Assembly: GCF_001050135.1 (NCBI RefSeq)
Contig: NZ_CP012040.1
Span: 3,675,001-3,739,000, forward strand
Origin: Cyclobacterium amurskyense
Lineage (GTDB): Bacteria > Bacteroidota > Bacteroidia > Cytophagales > Cyclobacteriaceae
Reading direction: 5' to 3'
DNA: 64,000 bases
Shown here: piece by piece, positions 27,423 to 36,950 of the stretch
Layout: the number at the start of each line of letters is the position of its first letter
Position numbering within the stretch: the stretch's first letter is position 1
The notes under the pieces: generated by a model
What the model was told of the DNA's origin: nothing
Seen by the model: the letters and a program-made list of their open reading frames with translations, nothing else
Databases searched by the model: none
Made by a program: the position numbers and the translations under genes

Positions 27423-27613
27423 ATGCCCTCATTTTTTTTAAAGGGTTTATTTTTTGAAATTTTCCTTATATTACTTATGGTTTACCTATCTTTTGGGAGA
27501 CTAATACCTGAACCCAATCATTGGCAATTAATGAAATGAGAACAGGTGTTTAACCATTAACCTTTAATTATAAAGGTAAGGTCTTTGTTTTCAGTGATTA
27601 AAGAGATGAATGA

Positions 27614-27650
27614 CAAAAAAAAAGGTCTCTTAAAAATAAGAGACCTTTTT
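27614..27650. terminator. Bidirectional terminator downstream of tRNA-Met
   Basis: GGTCTCTTA (27624-27632) pairs with TAAGAGACC (27637-27645) around AAAA, flanked by A9 on the left and T5 on the right. It directly follows the minus-strand tRNA and would give it a U-tract. Confidence 0.85.
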
Positions 27651-27652
27651 GT

Positions 27653-27729
27653 TGGTAGCGAGGAGGGGAGTTGAACCCCTGACCTCAGGGTTATGAATCC
27701 TGCGCTCTAACCATCTGAGCTACCTCGCC
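27653..27729 (-). tRNA. tRNA-Met (anticodon CAT), CCA encoded
   Basis: A 77-base cloverleaf: acceptor GGCGAGG/CCTCGCT, D-stem GCTC/GAGC, anticodon loop TTCATAA, T-stem AGGGG/CCCCT with loop TTCAACT, and A73 plus an encoded CCA. The initiator-specific three G-C pairs of the anticodon stem are absent, so it is an elongator Met type; a lysidine-modified Ile(CAT) cannot be excluded. Two odd pairs are seen: G1-U72 and an A31-C39 mismatch. Confidence 0.93.
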
Positions 27730-27822
27730 AATTGGGAATGCAAATATGTGAGTATAATCCTTGAATTGCAAATCAAGGGCCTAAAAAAAATATTACTTTT
27801 TACAACTAGAAATACAAAGGTC

Positions 27823-28224
27823 ATGGAGAAAATTAAGTTTGTTTCAGATTATCAGATAAATAGCTCCAAAAAAATTATTTATCCTTATTTAAGCACAGCC
27901 AGTGGTTTGTCCCAATGGTTTGCCGATGATGTGTTAATAAATGAGGATAAGGTCTATAATTTCATTTATGACGGAGAGAGTCATTATGCCCGCGCTGTGA
28001 TAATGCGGTTAAATCACCATGTGAAATTTGAATTCTTTGATCCTGATGAAGAGGAGGATGAAGAAACCGACCATCCTTTTATTGAATTTAAATTGGACGA
28101 AAACGAATTAACCCAAACCTTTTACCTGCGGGTAGTCGAATATGGTGATGCTTACGACGAACAGGAACAGCAATCTATTTGGGAAGGGTTAATTGGCTCC
28201 CTAAAAGAGATAATTGGAGGATAA
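27823..28224 (+). CDS. START-like (SRPBCC/AHA1-type) domain protein
   Basis: About 133 residues from the ATG at 27823 (MEKIKFVSDYQI). An upstream in-frame start at 27748 would put 25 non-homologous residues right against the tRNA gene and is rejected. The sequence has the helix-grip features of Bacteroidota START-like proteins: an IYPYLSTASGLSQWFADDV stretch near the N-terminus and an acidic EEEDEE segment. The ligand is unknown. It lies upstream of an LPS-transport permease gene, with a mobile-type repeat in between. Confidence 0.8.
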   Translation: MEKIKFVSDYQINSSKKIIYPYLSTASGLSQWFADDVLINEDKVYNFIYDGESHYARAVIMRLNHHVKFEFFDPDEEEDEETDHPFIEFKLDENELTQTFYLRVVEYGDAYDEQEQQSIWEGLIGSLKEIIGG

Positions 28225-28686
28225 AATGCTTTATAATTATCATTTTTAACATAATATGTTCAATTTTGCTTCGTCTTTGAAACACGGATTATGTAATAGG
28301 ATTTATCACCCCTTATGATAGCCAGGGGTGATGTCTATCCTGTGTTTATGGGAGCTGTTGCAATCGCCAGAAAATCAGGTTGTTTTGAGATTTTATTATA
28401 GCACCGCTATGGTAAAATTGAAAACAGCAAGGAAGTGGCTGGTTTTGAATCGATTTCAGCACCTAATAGATTGTCTATTGCATATTTCGGTTAAACTGTG
28501 TGTATACAGGAAGGATTGTTGGATGATTTGTATTTGCAGGTGCTTCAAGGGCAGTGATGGCTTATTTACGGCACTGATAGGCAAGTTCAGGGAAATCAAC
28601 AACAAACTGATTTTGGGATAATTTCTACACACAAAAGAATGGCGATGACCTATTTCGTGATAATAAATGAAAAGTAAAGGCGATTA
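28225..28686. other. Intergenic region filled largely by a dispersed repeat
   Basis: 462 bases between the START-like and permease genes. About 216 of them are the inverted copy of the MITE-like repeat (28280-28495). A 97-codon open frame across it is judged spurious because it lies on the repeat. The remaining 190 bases hold the permease promoter region, with no clear motif. Confidence 0.6.
28280..28495 (-). repeat. Dispersed MITE-like repeat, copy 3 (inverted)
   Basis: The reverse complement of this stretch aligns end to end with the copies at 23381 and 56124, for example GCACCGCTATGG and TTGAAAACAGCAA against their complements. It has its own hairpin, ATCACCCC paired with GGGGTGAT. The ends are AAACACGGATTATGTAATAG and TCTATTGCATATTTCGGTT. 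Confidence 0.82.
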
Positions 28687-30519
28687 ATGAAAAAATTAGA
28701 TAAGCTAGTACTGGGGTCATTCCTCAGTCCTTTCCTGCTTACTTTTATCGTGGTAGATTTTATTTTGCTTACGGTAAATATGCTTAAATACTTTGACGAG
28801 ATATTCGGTAAGGACCTGCCTTTTATGGTCTATATGGAACTGATAGGTTATTTCGTTGTAAGTATTTCACCCATGGCCCTTCCTTTGGCTGTATTGCTTT
28901 CCTCCCTGATGACTTTTGGTAACCTAGGAGAGCATTTTGAATTGACAGCAATAAAAAGTAGCGGGATATCATTGAACAGGACCATGTTGCCCATTGGTGT
29001 GTTTGTGGCAGTTGTTACAGTGATGGCCTTTTTGTCCAATAATTTTATCGTTCCCCGAGTAAACCTTAAGACTTTTAGTTTATTGTATGATATCCGGATG
29101 AAGTCCCCAGCTTTTGATATCAAGGAAGGGGTCTTTTACAATGGCATTCCAGGTTATAGCATCAAGGTAAATTCAAAGTTGGATGAGGTTCGTCTTAAAG
29201 ACGTTTTGATCTATGATCATACCTCAGGTCAAGGGAATCTTCATGTAATCACTGCCGACTCGGGAAGGATGGAACCCTTCTTCAATGACAGGTACATCAT
29301 GTTGACCTTGTTTCATGGCAATAGCTATCAGGAAGGAACTGGAAGAAGAGGGGGGCGAGATATTCCGCAGTCTTTCAGTAGAAACAGTTTTGAAACCAAT
29401 AAAATGGTTTTTGATCTGGACGCTTTTGATCTCAAAAGAACCCCGGAAAACCTTTGGTCGAATAGTAAGTCCATTAAGAATATTGGGGAAATTCGAGTAG
29501 ATCTTGATTCTATGGACAGAGAACTTAATCATTGGTATTTTTTCAATTATGCCAATACAGAAGCCTCGTATAATTATTTTGGTAGGACCAGAAAGCTACT
29601 TCCGCCACAAGAAATAATAGATAAAAAGCAAGAAACGGATTCCTTGAAAAACCTCAAGTACCAGCAGGAATTGGAAAATGAGGAAAATGGGAAGCAGAAT
29701 GGTTCGGATAGTCAGAATAAGACCATGGCTTCAAATGATTCAACCGGGGCAGTTAGTCCTGCCAATATTGTAGGAGATACGCTCAAAACCAAAACAGATA
29801 GTTCTTTAGCTTCTGTTACCCAAAAGAATGAAGCTTCCAAACCTGTCAAAACTAAGGATTCCGCCATCAATGGCAAGGACAGTCTTGGAAACGTAGCGTC
29901 TAATTCAGGCAGTAAAGCGGTTGATATGCGGGCGATCAATAAGAGCAGTAGCCTAAAATTAGAACAACCAGATTTAGTAGAACTCAATGCTGATCAGGAG
30001 AAACGATTGGATTCATTGCTTTTGACATCAAGATATAGGACATCCATGGCTTCAGTGGGATTGACTACAGCCAGGAATATTAAAAACAACTTCACAACCA
30101 ATAAAGCCAGAGTCAATGAAGTGATGCGGCAATATCGAAGTTTCAAAGTGGCCTGGTACCAGAAATACACCCAATCATTGGCTTGCTTTGTTATGTTTAT
30201 GATAGGAGCTCCTTTAGGGGCCATTATAAAAAAAGGAGGACTTGGAATGCCCGTATTGTTATCCATTATTTTTTTTATAATGTATTACATGCTGACCATT
30301 ACTGGTGAAAAGTGGGCAAAAGAGGGATTGTCAGATCCAGTGTTCGGTACCTTTTTCTCTAACCTTGCCTTGATTCCTTTCGGATTGTTTTTTTTAAGGC
30401 AGGCAAGGAAAGATGCAAGATTATTTGAACCAGATTTTTATCAAGGTTTTTGGGAAAAGGTAGTGAAATTTTATCAGCAGAAGGTCCAAAGAAAAAAGTT
30501 AAAAGAAGATGTTTTATAA
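28687..30519 (+). CDS. LptF/LptG-family (YjgP/YjgQ) permease with a long central insert
   Basis: Inner-membrane subunit of the ABC system that extracts LPS and passes it to the periplasmic bridge. 610 residues: three N-terminal membrane helices (about 12-35, 55-80, 100-120), a periplasmic region, and three C-terminal helices (about 500-580), the family layout. Between ~310 and 460 lies a hydrophilic stretch rich in Ser, Lys, Asn and Asp (e.g. NGKQNGSDSQNKT), which makes the protein much longer than the ~360 residues of proteobacterial LptF/G. The F or G identity cannot be decided. Confidence 0.88.
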   Translation: MKKLDKLVLGSFLSPFLLTFIVVDFILLTVNMLKYFDEIFGKDLPFMVYMELIGYFVVSISPMALPLAVLLSSLMTFGNLGEHFELTAIKSSGISLNRTMLPIGVFVAVVTVMAFLSNNFIVPRVNLKTFSLLYDIRMKSPAFDIKEGVFYNGIPGYSIKVNSKLDEVRLKDVLIYDHTSGQGNLHVITADSGRMEPFFNDRYIMLTLFHGNSYQEGTGRRGGRDIPQSFSRNSFETNKMVFDLDAFDLKRTPENLWSNSKSIKNIGEIRVDLDSMDRELNHWYFFNYANTEASYNYFGRTRKLLPPQEIIDKKQETDSLKNLKYQQELENEENGKQNGSDSQNKTMASNDSTGAVSPANIVGDTLKTKTDSSLASVTQKNEASKPVKTKDSAINGKDSLGNVASNSGSKAVDMRAINKSSSLKLEQPDLVELNADQEKRLDSLLLTSRYRTSMASVGLTTARNIKNNFTTNKARVNEVMRQYRSFKVAWYQKYTQSLACFVMFMIGAPLGAIIKKGGLGMPVLLSIIFFIMYYMLTITGEKWAKEGLSDPVFGTFFSNLALIPFGLFFLRQARKDARLFEPDFYQGFWEKVVKFYQQKVQRKKLKEDVL

Positions 30520-30582
30520 ATTGAAATAAAACAGCTACCTTTGGCTCTGTTTTAAAAATTTTAACATCATATTTGACTAAGC

Positions 30583-30858
30583 ATGTATTTAGCGAAAGAA
30601 GAAAAAGTAGAACTATTCCAAAATCATGGTCGGTTGAAGTCAGAAACTGATACAGGGTCTCCTGAATCACAAATTGCCCTGTTTACCTACAGGATCAAGC
30701 ACCTGACTGAACACTTGAAGACCAACAAAAAAGACCATTCAAGTAGAAAAGGTTTGTTGAAATTAGTAGGTAAAAGAAGGCGTTTGCTTAATTACCTGAT
30801 AAAAATTGATATTGAGAGATACAGAAATGTAATTGCTGATCTTGGTATCCGTAAATAA
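30583..30858 (+). CDS. rpsO: 30S ribosomal protein S15
   Basis: A 91-residue S15 with the conserved DTGSPESQIALFTYRI and KDHSSRKGLLKLVGKRRRLLNYL segments. It binds the central domain of 16S rRNA early in 30S assembly. It precedes pnp, an arrangement conserved across many bacteria, but with a terminator between. Confidence 0.97.
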   Translation: MYLAKEEKVELFQNHGRLKSETDTGSPESQIALFTYRIKHLTEHLKTNKKDHSSRKGLLKLVGKRRRLLNYLIKIDIERYRNVIADLGIRK

Positions 30859-30868
30859 TTACATGTAG

Positions 30869-30898
30869 GGTTCCTTGTTATAAGGAACCTTACTTTTT
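30869..30898 (+). terminator. Intrinsic terminator after rpsO
   Basis: GGTTCCTT (30869-30876) pairs with AAGGAACC (30882-30889) around the loop GTTAT, followed by TTACTTTTTT. It would limit read-through from rpsO into pnp. Confidence 0.8.
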
Positions 30899-30959
30899 TA
30901 CCTCCTTCTGTTATTAAGCCTTATTTTTAAAACTATACACTTTACATACTCAAAAGTAT

Positions 30960-33095
30960 ATGTTACCAAATACAATTTCAAAAACTATCACTCTTGAAGA
31001 TGGTAGGGAAATAATCATAGAGACGGGTGCATTGGCCAAGCAGGCTGATGGTGCTGTCGTAATTAAGATGGGCAAAGCTATCTTATTAGCTACTGTAGTA
31101 ACTAAAAAAGAAGCAGGAGATGGGGTAGACTTTCTACCTATGTCTGTTGATTACCAGGAGAAATTCGCTTCCTCAGGAAAAATACCTGGAGGATTTTTGA
31201 AGCGAGAAGGAAGATTATCTGATTATGAAATATTGATCAGTAGAATGGTTGATAGGGCTATCAGACCTATTTTTCCAGATGATTATCATGCTGACACCAA
31301 TATTAGCATCACCTTGATGTCATCCGATGAAGATGTTTTGCCAGATTGCCTTGCGGGATTGGCAGCTTCAGCAGCTTTGGCTGTTTCAGACATTCCGTTT
31401 AATGGACCTATTTCAGAAGTTAGGGTTGCTAAAATAGACGGAGAACTTTTTATAAACCCTAAACCATCCGATTTAGAGAAGGCTTCATTGGAGCTGATCG
31501 TTGCAGGTTCAGAGGAGTTTATCCTTATGGTAGAAGGTGAAGGAGACGAAGTTTCAGAAGATGAAATGGTCGAAGCCCTTCAGTTTGGCCATGAAGAAAT
31601 CAAAAGGCATTGTAAAGTTCAAAAAGAACTAACTAAGCTTGTTGGTAAAGAAGAAAAAAGAGCTTATAGTCATGAAGACAATGACGAAGCATTATTTGAA
31701 AAAATTAAAACAGAATTGTATGACAGCCTTTATGAGGTGGTCAGCAGACAAATTTCTGTTAAGCAGGTGCGTTCAGACTTAACGAAAGCCATTAAAGATG
31801 GTTTTGTAGAAAGCCTTGGTGAAGATCATGGATATGATGAGCGACTTATAGGAAGATATTTCAGTAAGGTTCATAAAGAAGCTGCTAGAAACTTCACATT
31901 AAACGAGAAAAAGCGTTTGGATGGAAGGCAGCCTGACGAGATCAGACCGATTTGGTCCGTAGTTGATTATTTGCCTTCTGCACATGGATCTGCCGTTTTT
32001 ACCAGAGGTGAAACTCAATCTATCACTACTTGTACCTTAGGTACCAAGCTCGATGAGCAAATGGTAGATGGAGCAGTATTGTCAGGTTACAATAAATTCT
32101 TTTTACATTATAACTTCCCAGGTTTCAGTACAGGTGAGGTAAAACCAAACCGTGGACCAGGTAGAAGAGAAGTAGGTCATGGTAATCTTGCCATGAGAGC
32201 GCTCAAAAAAGTATTGCCAGCCCCAGCAGACAACCCTTATACCATCCGTATCGTTTCTGATATTTTGGAGTCTAATGGTTCCTCTTCAATGGCCACTGTA
32301 TGTGCAGGTTCATTGGCGCTGATGGATGCAGGTATTGCTATCAAAAGTCCAGTAACAGGTATTGCCATGGGTATGATCTCAGATTCAAAAACCGGCAATT
32401 ATACCATTTTGTCCGATATCTTGGGTGATGAAGATCATTTGGGTGATATGGACTTCAAAGTGACTGGTACAGCCAAAGGAATTACAGCATGCCAAATGGA
32501 CCTTAAAGTAGAAGGCCTTGACTATGAAGTACTCAAAGAGGCGCTTTATCAAGCTAGAAAAGGAAGGTTACATATATTGGATGAAATTAATAAAACCCTT
32601 TCATCTTCAAGACCTGAATTCAAGCCGCATACACCTAGGTCTTATAATATGCAGATTCCTAAAGAACTAATAGGAGCTGTAATCGGACCAGGAGGTAAAG
32701 TGATTCAGGAAATACAAAAAGATACAGGAGCTACCATCATCATAGAGGAAGTGGACAATATGGGAAGAATCAATATCTTCTCTAATAACCAGGAATCTAT
32801 GGATGCAGCCATTGCCAGACTTAAGGCAATTGTAGCTCAGCCTGAGATAGGAGAGACTTACACTGGGAAAGTGAAAAACATTATGCCTTTTGGTGCATTT
32901 GTTGAATTCATGCCTGGCAAGGATGGGTTGTTGCATATTTCCGAGATTAAATGGGAAAGACTTGAATCTATGGATGGAGTTTTAGAATCTGGCGAGGAAA
33001 TTGCTGTTAAGCTTATAGATGTAGATAAAAAGACAGGAAAATACAAATTGTCCAGAAAAGCATTGTTGCCTAAACCAGAAAGAAAGGACAAGTAA
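30960..33095 (+). CDS. pnp: Polyribonucleotide nucleotidyltransferase (PNPase)
   Basis: A phosphorolytic 3'-5' exoribonuclease of the degradosome type. 711 residues: first RNase PH domain (~10-140), an alpha-helical linker, second RNase PH domain (~320-535, with GRRE and SDILESNGSSSMATVCAG), a KH domain (~555-620, containing IGPGGKVIQEI) and an S1 domain (~625-695, GKVKNIMPFGAFVEF). Full length. It lies 101 bases after rpsO and upstream of rpoD. Confidence 0.97.
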   Translation: MLPNTISKTITLEDGREIIIETGALAKQADGAVVIKMGKAILLATVVTKKEAGDGVDFLPMSVDYQEKFASSGKIPGGFLKREGRLSDYEILISRMVDRAIRPIFPDDYHADTNISITLMSSDEDVLPDCLAGLAASAALAVSDIPFNGPISEVRVAKIDGELFINPKPSDLEKASLELIVAGSEEFILMVEGEGDEVSEDEMVEALQFGHEEIKRHCKVQKELTKLVGKEEKRAYSHEDNDEALFEKIKTELYDSLYEVVSRQISVKQVRSDLTKAIKDGFVESLGEDHGYDERLIGRYFSKVHKEAARNFTLNEKKRLDGRQPDEIRPIWSVVDYLPSAHGSAVFTRGETQSITTCTLGTKLDEQMVDGAVLSGYNKFFLHYNFPGFSTGEVKPNRGPGRREVGHGNLAMRALKKVLPAPADNPYTIRIVSDILESNGSSSMATVCAGSLALMDAGIAIKSPVTGIAMGMISDSKTGNYTILSDILGDEDHLGDMDFKVTGTAKGITACQMDLKVEGLDYEVLKEALYQARKGRLHILDEINKTLSSSRPEFKPHTPRSYNMQIPKELIGAVIGPGGKVIQEIQKDTGATIIIEEVDNMGRINIFSNNQESMDAAIARLKAIVAQPEIGETYTGKVKNIMPFGAFVEFMPGKDGLLHISEIKWERLESMDGVLESGEEIAVKLIDVDKKTGKYKLSRKALLPKPERKDK

Positions 33096-33196
33096 GCTGG
33101 AAGGTCTCTGAATTTATAAGTCATATTGTAAAAAATGAACTATTCTTCAGGGAATATCTGTTATCAATGCGTTAAAAAAATAATCAATAAAATTGA

Positions 33197-34060
33197 ATGA
33201 GGCAGCTTAAAATCAGTAAACAGATTACCAACAGAGAAAGTCAATCTCTGGATAAATACCTTCAAGAGATAGGTAAGGTAGATTTATTGACAGCAGATGA
33301 AGAAGTGGTGTTGGCTAAAAGGATCCGAGAAGGTGATCAGCTCGCCTTGGAAAAATTAACCAAAGCCAATCTTAGGTTTGTTGTCTCCGTTGCCAAGCAG
33401 TATCAAAATCAAGGTTTGTCATTGGGTGATTTGATCAACGAGGGTAACCTTGGTTTGATTAAAGCTGCCCAAAGGTTTGATGAAACCAGGGGTTTTAAAT
33501 TTATTTCTTATGCCGTTTGGTGGATTCGTCAGTCCATTCTTCAGGCATTGGCCGAACAATCCAGGATTGTAAGACTTCCGCTAAACAGGGTAGGATCCCT
33601 AAACAAGATCAGTAAAACATTTTCTGAACTTGAACAAAAGTTTGAGCGTGAGCCCTCTCCTGAGGAGCTAGCTGAGGTACTCGAAGTTACCGCAGGGGAA
33701 GTTGTCGATACCATGAAAATTTCCGGAAGACATGTTTCTATGGATGCTCCTTTTGTACAAGGAGAAGAAAATAGTTTGCTTGACGTTTTGGAAAATGATG
33801 GGGAAATTAAGCCGGATGATGGCTTGATGAATGACTCCCTAAGAAAAGAAGTACAAAGAGCACTTTCTACGCTTACCCAAAGGGAAGCCGATGTAATTAC
33901 TTTGTATTTCGGATTGAATGGAGAACATGCGATGACGCTTGAAGAGATCGGTGAGAAATTTAATCTTACCCGTGAAAGGGTTAGGCAGATTAAAGAGAAA
34001 GCCATCAGAAGACTTAGACATACCAGTAGAAGTAAAACTTTAAAACCTTATCTGGGATAA
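33197..34060 (+). CDS. rpoD: RNA polymerase primary sigma factor RpoD, short Bacteroidota form
   Basis: Housekeeping sigma-70. 287 residues starting directly with region 1.2 (LDKYLQEIGKVDLLTADEE) and lacking the acidic region 1.1, as in Bacteroidota. Region 2 has the core-binding LGDLINEGNLGLIKAAQRFD and the -10 recognition segment FISYAVWWIRQSI. Region 4 ends with LTRERVRQIKEKAIRRLR. This divergent sigma recognises TAnnTTTG promoters like those seen in this window. A terminator follows. Confidence 0.95.
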   Translation: MRQLKISKQITNRESQSLDKYLQEIGKVDLLTADEEVVLAKRIREGDQLALEKLTKANLRFVVSVAKQYQNQGLSLGDLINEGNLGLIKAAQRFDETRGFKFISYAVWWIRQSILQALAEQSRIVRLPLNRVGSLNKISKTFSELEQKFEREPSPEELAEVLEVTAGEVVDTMKISGRHVSMDAPFVQGEENSLLDVLENDGEIKPDDGLMNDSLRKEVQRALSTLTQREADVITLYFGLNGEHAMTLEEIGEKFNLTRERVRQIKEKAIRRLRHTSRSKTLKPYLG

Positions 34061-34085
34061 GTTATTTAGACAAAGTAGAAAATTT

Positions 34086-34110
34086 AAAAAGGGCGCTTTG
34101 CCCTTTTTTT
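34086..34110 (+). terminator. Intrinsic terminator after rpoD
   Basis: AAAAAGGGC pairs with GCCCTTTTT around GCTTT, ending in a run of seven T, 26 bases after the rpoD stop. Confidence 0.85.
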
Positions 34111-34217
34111 ATATCCCTCAAAAAAAATATTCAAGTCAGTAAACTTTTTTGTTTTTCTAATATGTTAATATTCGAAAGAATTTCGTTTTCGAATAAAAGT
34201 GAATAATTAATAAAACA

Positions 34218-35156
34218 ATGAATCAGGAAACAGAAAATATAAAGGTTCTTATTATTGGATCAGGACCAGCAGGATATACTGCAGCTATTTATGCTTCAAG
34301 GGCTGGGCTTTCACCTGTAATGTATACAGGTATTCAACCTGGAGGTCAGCTTACCATTACCAATGATGTAGAAAATTACCCAGGATATCCTGACGGTGTT
34401 ATGGGGCCTCAAATGATGGAGGACTTTAAGAAACAAGCGGAACGTTTTGGAACGGATGTGAGGTATGGTATAGTAACCGAAATGGATGCAAGTGAGCGCC
34501 CATTTAAAGTTACTGTAGATGGTAATCAAACTTTGCTTGCAGAATCTGTTATTATTTCTACTGGAGCCTCTGCCAAGTGGTTAGGAATTGAAAGTGAAAC
34601 CAGACTAAACGGTAAAGGGGTTTCAGCTTGTGCTGTTTGTGATGGGTTTTTCTTCAGAGGAAAAGACGTTGCAATTGTTGGGGGTGGAGATACTGCTTGT
34701 GAAGAAGCGAGTTATTTGTCCAATATCTGTAAGAAAGTATACATGATTGTAAGAAGAGATGAATTAAGAGCTTCTCAAATCATGCAAAATAGGGTTATGA
34801 AAAACCCAAAAATAGAAATTCTGTGGAATCATGAAACAGTAGAAATCCTTGGTGAAGAGGAAGTTGTTGGAGCCAAGGTAAAAAATAGAATATCAGGTGA
34901 AGAGCGGGATTTGGATCTGGAAGGCTTTTTCGTAGCCATTGGTCATCAACCTAATACTTCTGTTTTTGTTAATCAGATTGATACAGACGAAAACGGATAC
35001 ATTCTAACCAAACCTGGAAGTACAAAAACCAATGTCCCTGGCATTTTCGCTTGTGGAGATGCCCAGGATCACGAATACAGACAAGCCGTAACAGCAGCAG
35101 GTACAGGATGTATGGCTGCCTTGGATGCAGAAAGGTTTTTGGCTTCCCAAGAATAG
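34218..35156 (+). CDS. trxB: Thioredoxin reductase
   Basis: An NADPH-dependent flavoenzyme that reduces thioredoxin. 312 residues: FAD-binding GSGPAGYTAAIYASRAG near the N-terminus, redox-active Cys138 and Cys141 in CAVCDG, NADPH-binding GGGDTACEEA, and a C-terminal FACGDAQD FAD motif. Standard length. The peptidase gene downstream begins 12 bases after the stop, so the two may be co-transcribed. Confidence 0.96.
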   Translation: MNQETENIKVLIIGSGPAGYTAAIYASRAGLSPVMYTGIQPGGQLTITNDVENYPGYPDGVMGPQMMEDFKKQAERFGTDVRYGIVTEMDASERPFKVTVDGNQTLLAESVIISTGASAKWLGIESETRLNGKGVSACAVCDGFFFRGKDVAIVGGGDTACEEASYLSNICKKVYMIVRRDELRASQIMQNRVMKNPKIEILWNHETVEILGEEEVVGAKVKNRISGEERDLDLEGFFVAIGHQPNTSVFVNQIDTDENGYILTKPGSTKTNVPGIFACGDAQDHEYRQAVTAAGTGCMAALDAERFLASQE

Positions 35157-35168
35157 TTCTGAATCCAT

Positions 35169-36203
35169 ATGATTCTAAAAGAACGGTGGTTCCTCGTGTT
35201 TCTACTTTGTTCGTCTATCATTTTTGATATCACAGCACAGCATAGAAAAGTAGACAAGCAGAATAACAATGGTTTTGTCGAACAATTGCTTAAGGCTCCC
35301 TTAGGTGCAGATCTTTTTGATGCCGACCAATATAGAAATGACTTGGAAAAAGCTACGGACGCCTTGATCTTTAAGGATGATCTCAATCTTAAAAAACGTT
35401 TGTCATTAGTTAGTGAAAACACTGATACCTTTATTTGGGCACCAACTCATGTGATGGTAGAAGTGGCAGAGAAAGTATTGATAGATAGTATTTGGATTAC
35501 GGCGTATGAATATTATGGGCTCTGGGACAGTCATAAAATCAATAGTTATGATTTTGATCCCAGAGATTTTAAAGACACCATACCTGTGAATTTGTACAAT
35601 TCCTACTATGGTTCTGGATGGAGTGCTCCTTTGGACAAAACCAAAATTAATTCTGATTTTGGAATGAGACGTTACCGCTGGCACCATGGCACTGATTTGA
35701 AATTGAATGTAGGTGACCCGGTTAGATCAGTATTCGATGGGATAGTTCGCATCACATCCTATGATAGGTATGGGTATGGACATTATGTAGTGGTAAGACA
35801 TAGAAATGGTCTCGAAACTCTGTATGGTCATCTTTCTAAGAAAGAAGTGAAAGTGGGTCAGGAAGTTAGCGCTGGAGATATTATTGGATTGGGAGGAAGT
35901 ACAGGTAGGAGTACCGGTCCCCACCTTCATTTTGAAATTCGTTACCAGGGACTTTCAATAAACCCGATCGAAATTTTCGATTTTGATATTGGAAGAATTA
36001 AAGCTCCTACTTACAACATCACCGCGCAAAGTTTTGATCATGAAATCAAGATGAGGGAAGCCGTTTTCCATAGGATAAGGAGTGGTGATAATCTTTCTGT
36101 AATTGCTCGAAGATATGGGGTCAGGGTAAGCCAGATAACCAGATTAAATGGAATCAGTACCAGCACAATTTTGAAAATTGGGCGACGATTACAGATACAA
36201 TAA
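35169..36203 (+). CDS. Secreted M23-family peptidase with C-terminal LysM domain
   Basis: 344 residues with a signal peptide (about 1-22). The LytM/M23 zinc-peptidase domain (~155-265) shows HHGTDLKLNVGDPV, a His in LYGHLS, and GPHLHFEIR. A LysM peptidoglycan-binding motif follows at the C-terminus (~298-343: HRIRSGDNLSVIARRYG). It probably trims peptidoglycan cross-links or activates amidases in the periplasm. It is followed after 30 bases by bshB1. Confidence 0.9.
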   Translation: MILKERWFLVFLLCSSIIFDITAQHRKVDKQNNNGFVEQLLKAPLGADLFDADQYRNDLEKATDALIFKDDLNLKKRLSLVSENTDTFIWAPTHVMVEVAEKVLIDSIWITAYEYYGLWDSHKINSYDFDPRDFKDTIPVNLYNSYYGSGWSAPLDKTKINSDFGMRRYRWHHGTDLKLNVGDPVRSVFDGIVRITSYDRYGYGHYVVVRHRNGLETLYGHLSKKEVKVGQEVSAGDIIGLGGSTGRSTGPHLHFEIRYQGLSINPIEIFDFDIGRIKAPTYNITAQSFDHEIKMREAVFHRIRSGDNLSVIARRYGVRVSQITRLNGISTSTILKIGRRLQIQ

Positions 36204-36233
36204 TAACTTTACAGTCATTTCAATATAAGAAAA

Positions 36234-36950
36234 ATGAAATTGGATATTTTGGCTATTGCCGCACATCCGGATGATATAGAGCTTGCCTGTAGCGGTACCT
36301 TGGCCTCACATAGAGCCCAAGGTTATAAGGTAGGTATACTTGACCTTACGCAGGGTGAAATGGGGACTCGCGGCACACCTGAGATACGCTTACAAGAATC
36401 TGATGATTCAGCAAAAATACTAGGGCTAAACGCTAGAGAGAATTTAGGTTTTAAGGACATCTATTTCAAAGATGATTTAGCCCATCAGGAAGCCATTGCA
36501 AAGGTTATACGAAAATACCAGCCGGAAATAGTACTTGCCAATGCGATTAGAGATAGACACCCTGATCATGGTAAAGGAGGCAGTCTGGCTTCTCATTCAT
36601 GCTTTATTAGTGGCCTAAGAAAATTGGAAACCGAAATAGATGGGGTAGCGCAAGAACCTTGGAGACCAAAATTTGTCTATCATTATATTCAAAATGAATA
36701 CATTGAGCCAGACTTGGTGGTTGATGTTTCTGATTATTGGGAAATAAAAAAGAACAGTATTTTGGCATTTAAATCCCAATTCCATAATCCTGACTCTAAA
36801 GAACCTGAAAGTTTTATTTCCAGTCCAGAGTTTCTTGATTTTATAGAAGCTAGATCCCGTGAACTAGGGCATAAGATTAATGTGAAATATGGAGAGGGTT
36901 TTACTGTAGAAAGAGTAGCAGGAGTTAAAAATCTATTTGACCTTATTTAG
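36234..36950 (+). CDS. bshB1: Bacillithiol biosynthesis deacetylase BshB1
   Basis: Removes the acetyl group from GlcNAc-malate in bacillithiol synthesis. 238 residues of the PIG-L/LmbE fold: zinc motif AHPDDIE (~10-16), GEMGTRG, and the catalytic region RDRHPDHGK followed by SCFISGLRKL, characteristic of BshB1. Bacillithiol occurs in many Bacteroidota. bshA and bshC are not in the window. Confidence 0.92.
   Translation: MKLDILAIAAHPDDIELACSGTLASHRAQGYKVGILDLTQGEMGTRGTPEIRLQESDDSAKILGLNARENLGFKDIYFKDDLAHQEAIAKVIRKYQPEIVLANAIRDRHPDHGKGGSLASHSCFISGLRKLETEIDGVAQEPWRPKFVYHYIQNEYIEPDLVVDVSDYWEIKKNSILAFKSQFHNPDSKEPESFISSPEFLDFIEARSRELGHKINVKYGEGFTVERVAGVKNLFDLI

Noticed and set aside
28328..28621. 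97-codon open frame upstream of the permease
   Set aside because: It lies mostly on the inverted copy of the dispersed repeat, has no protein-like composition or homology that I recognise, and no conserved start.
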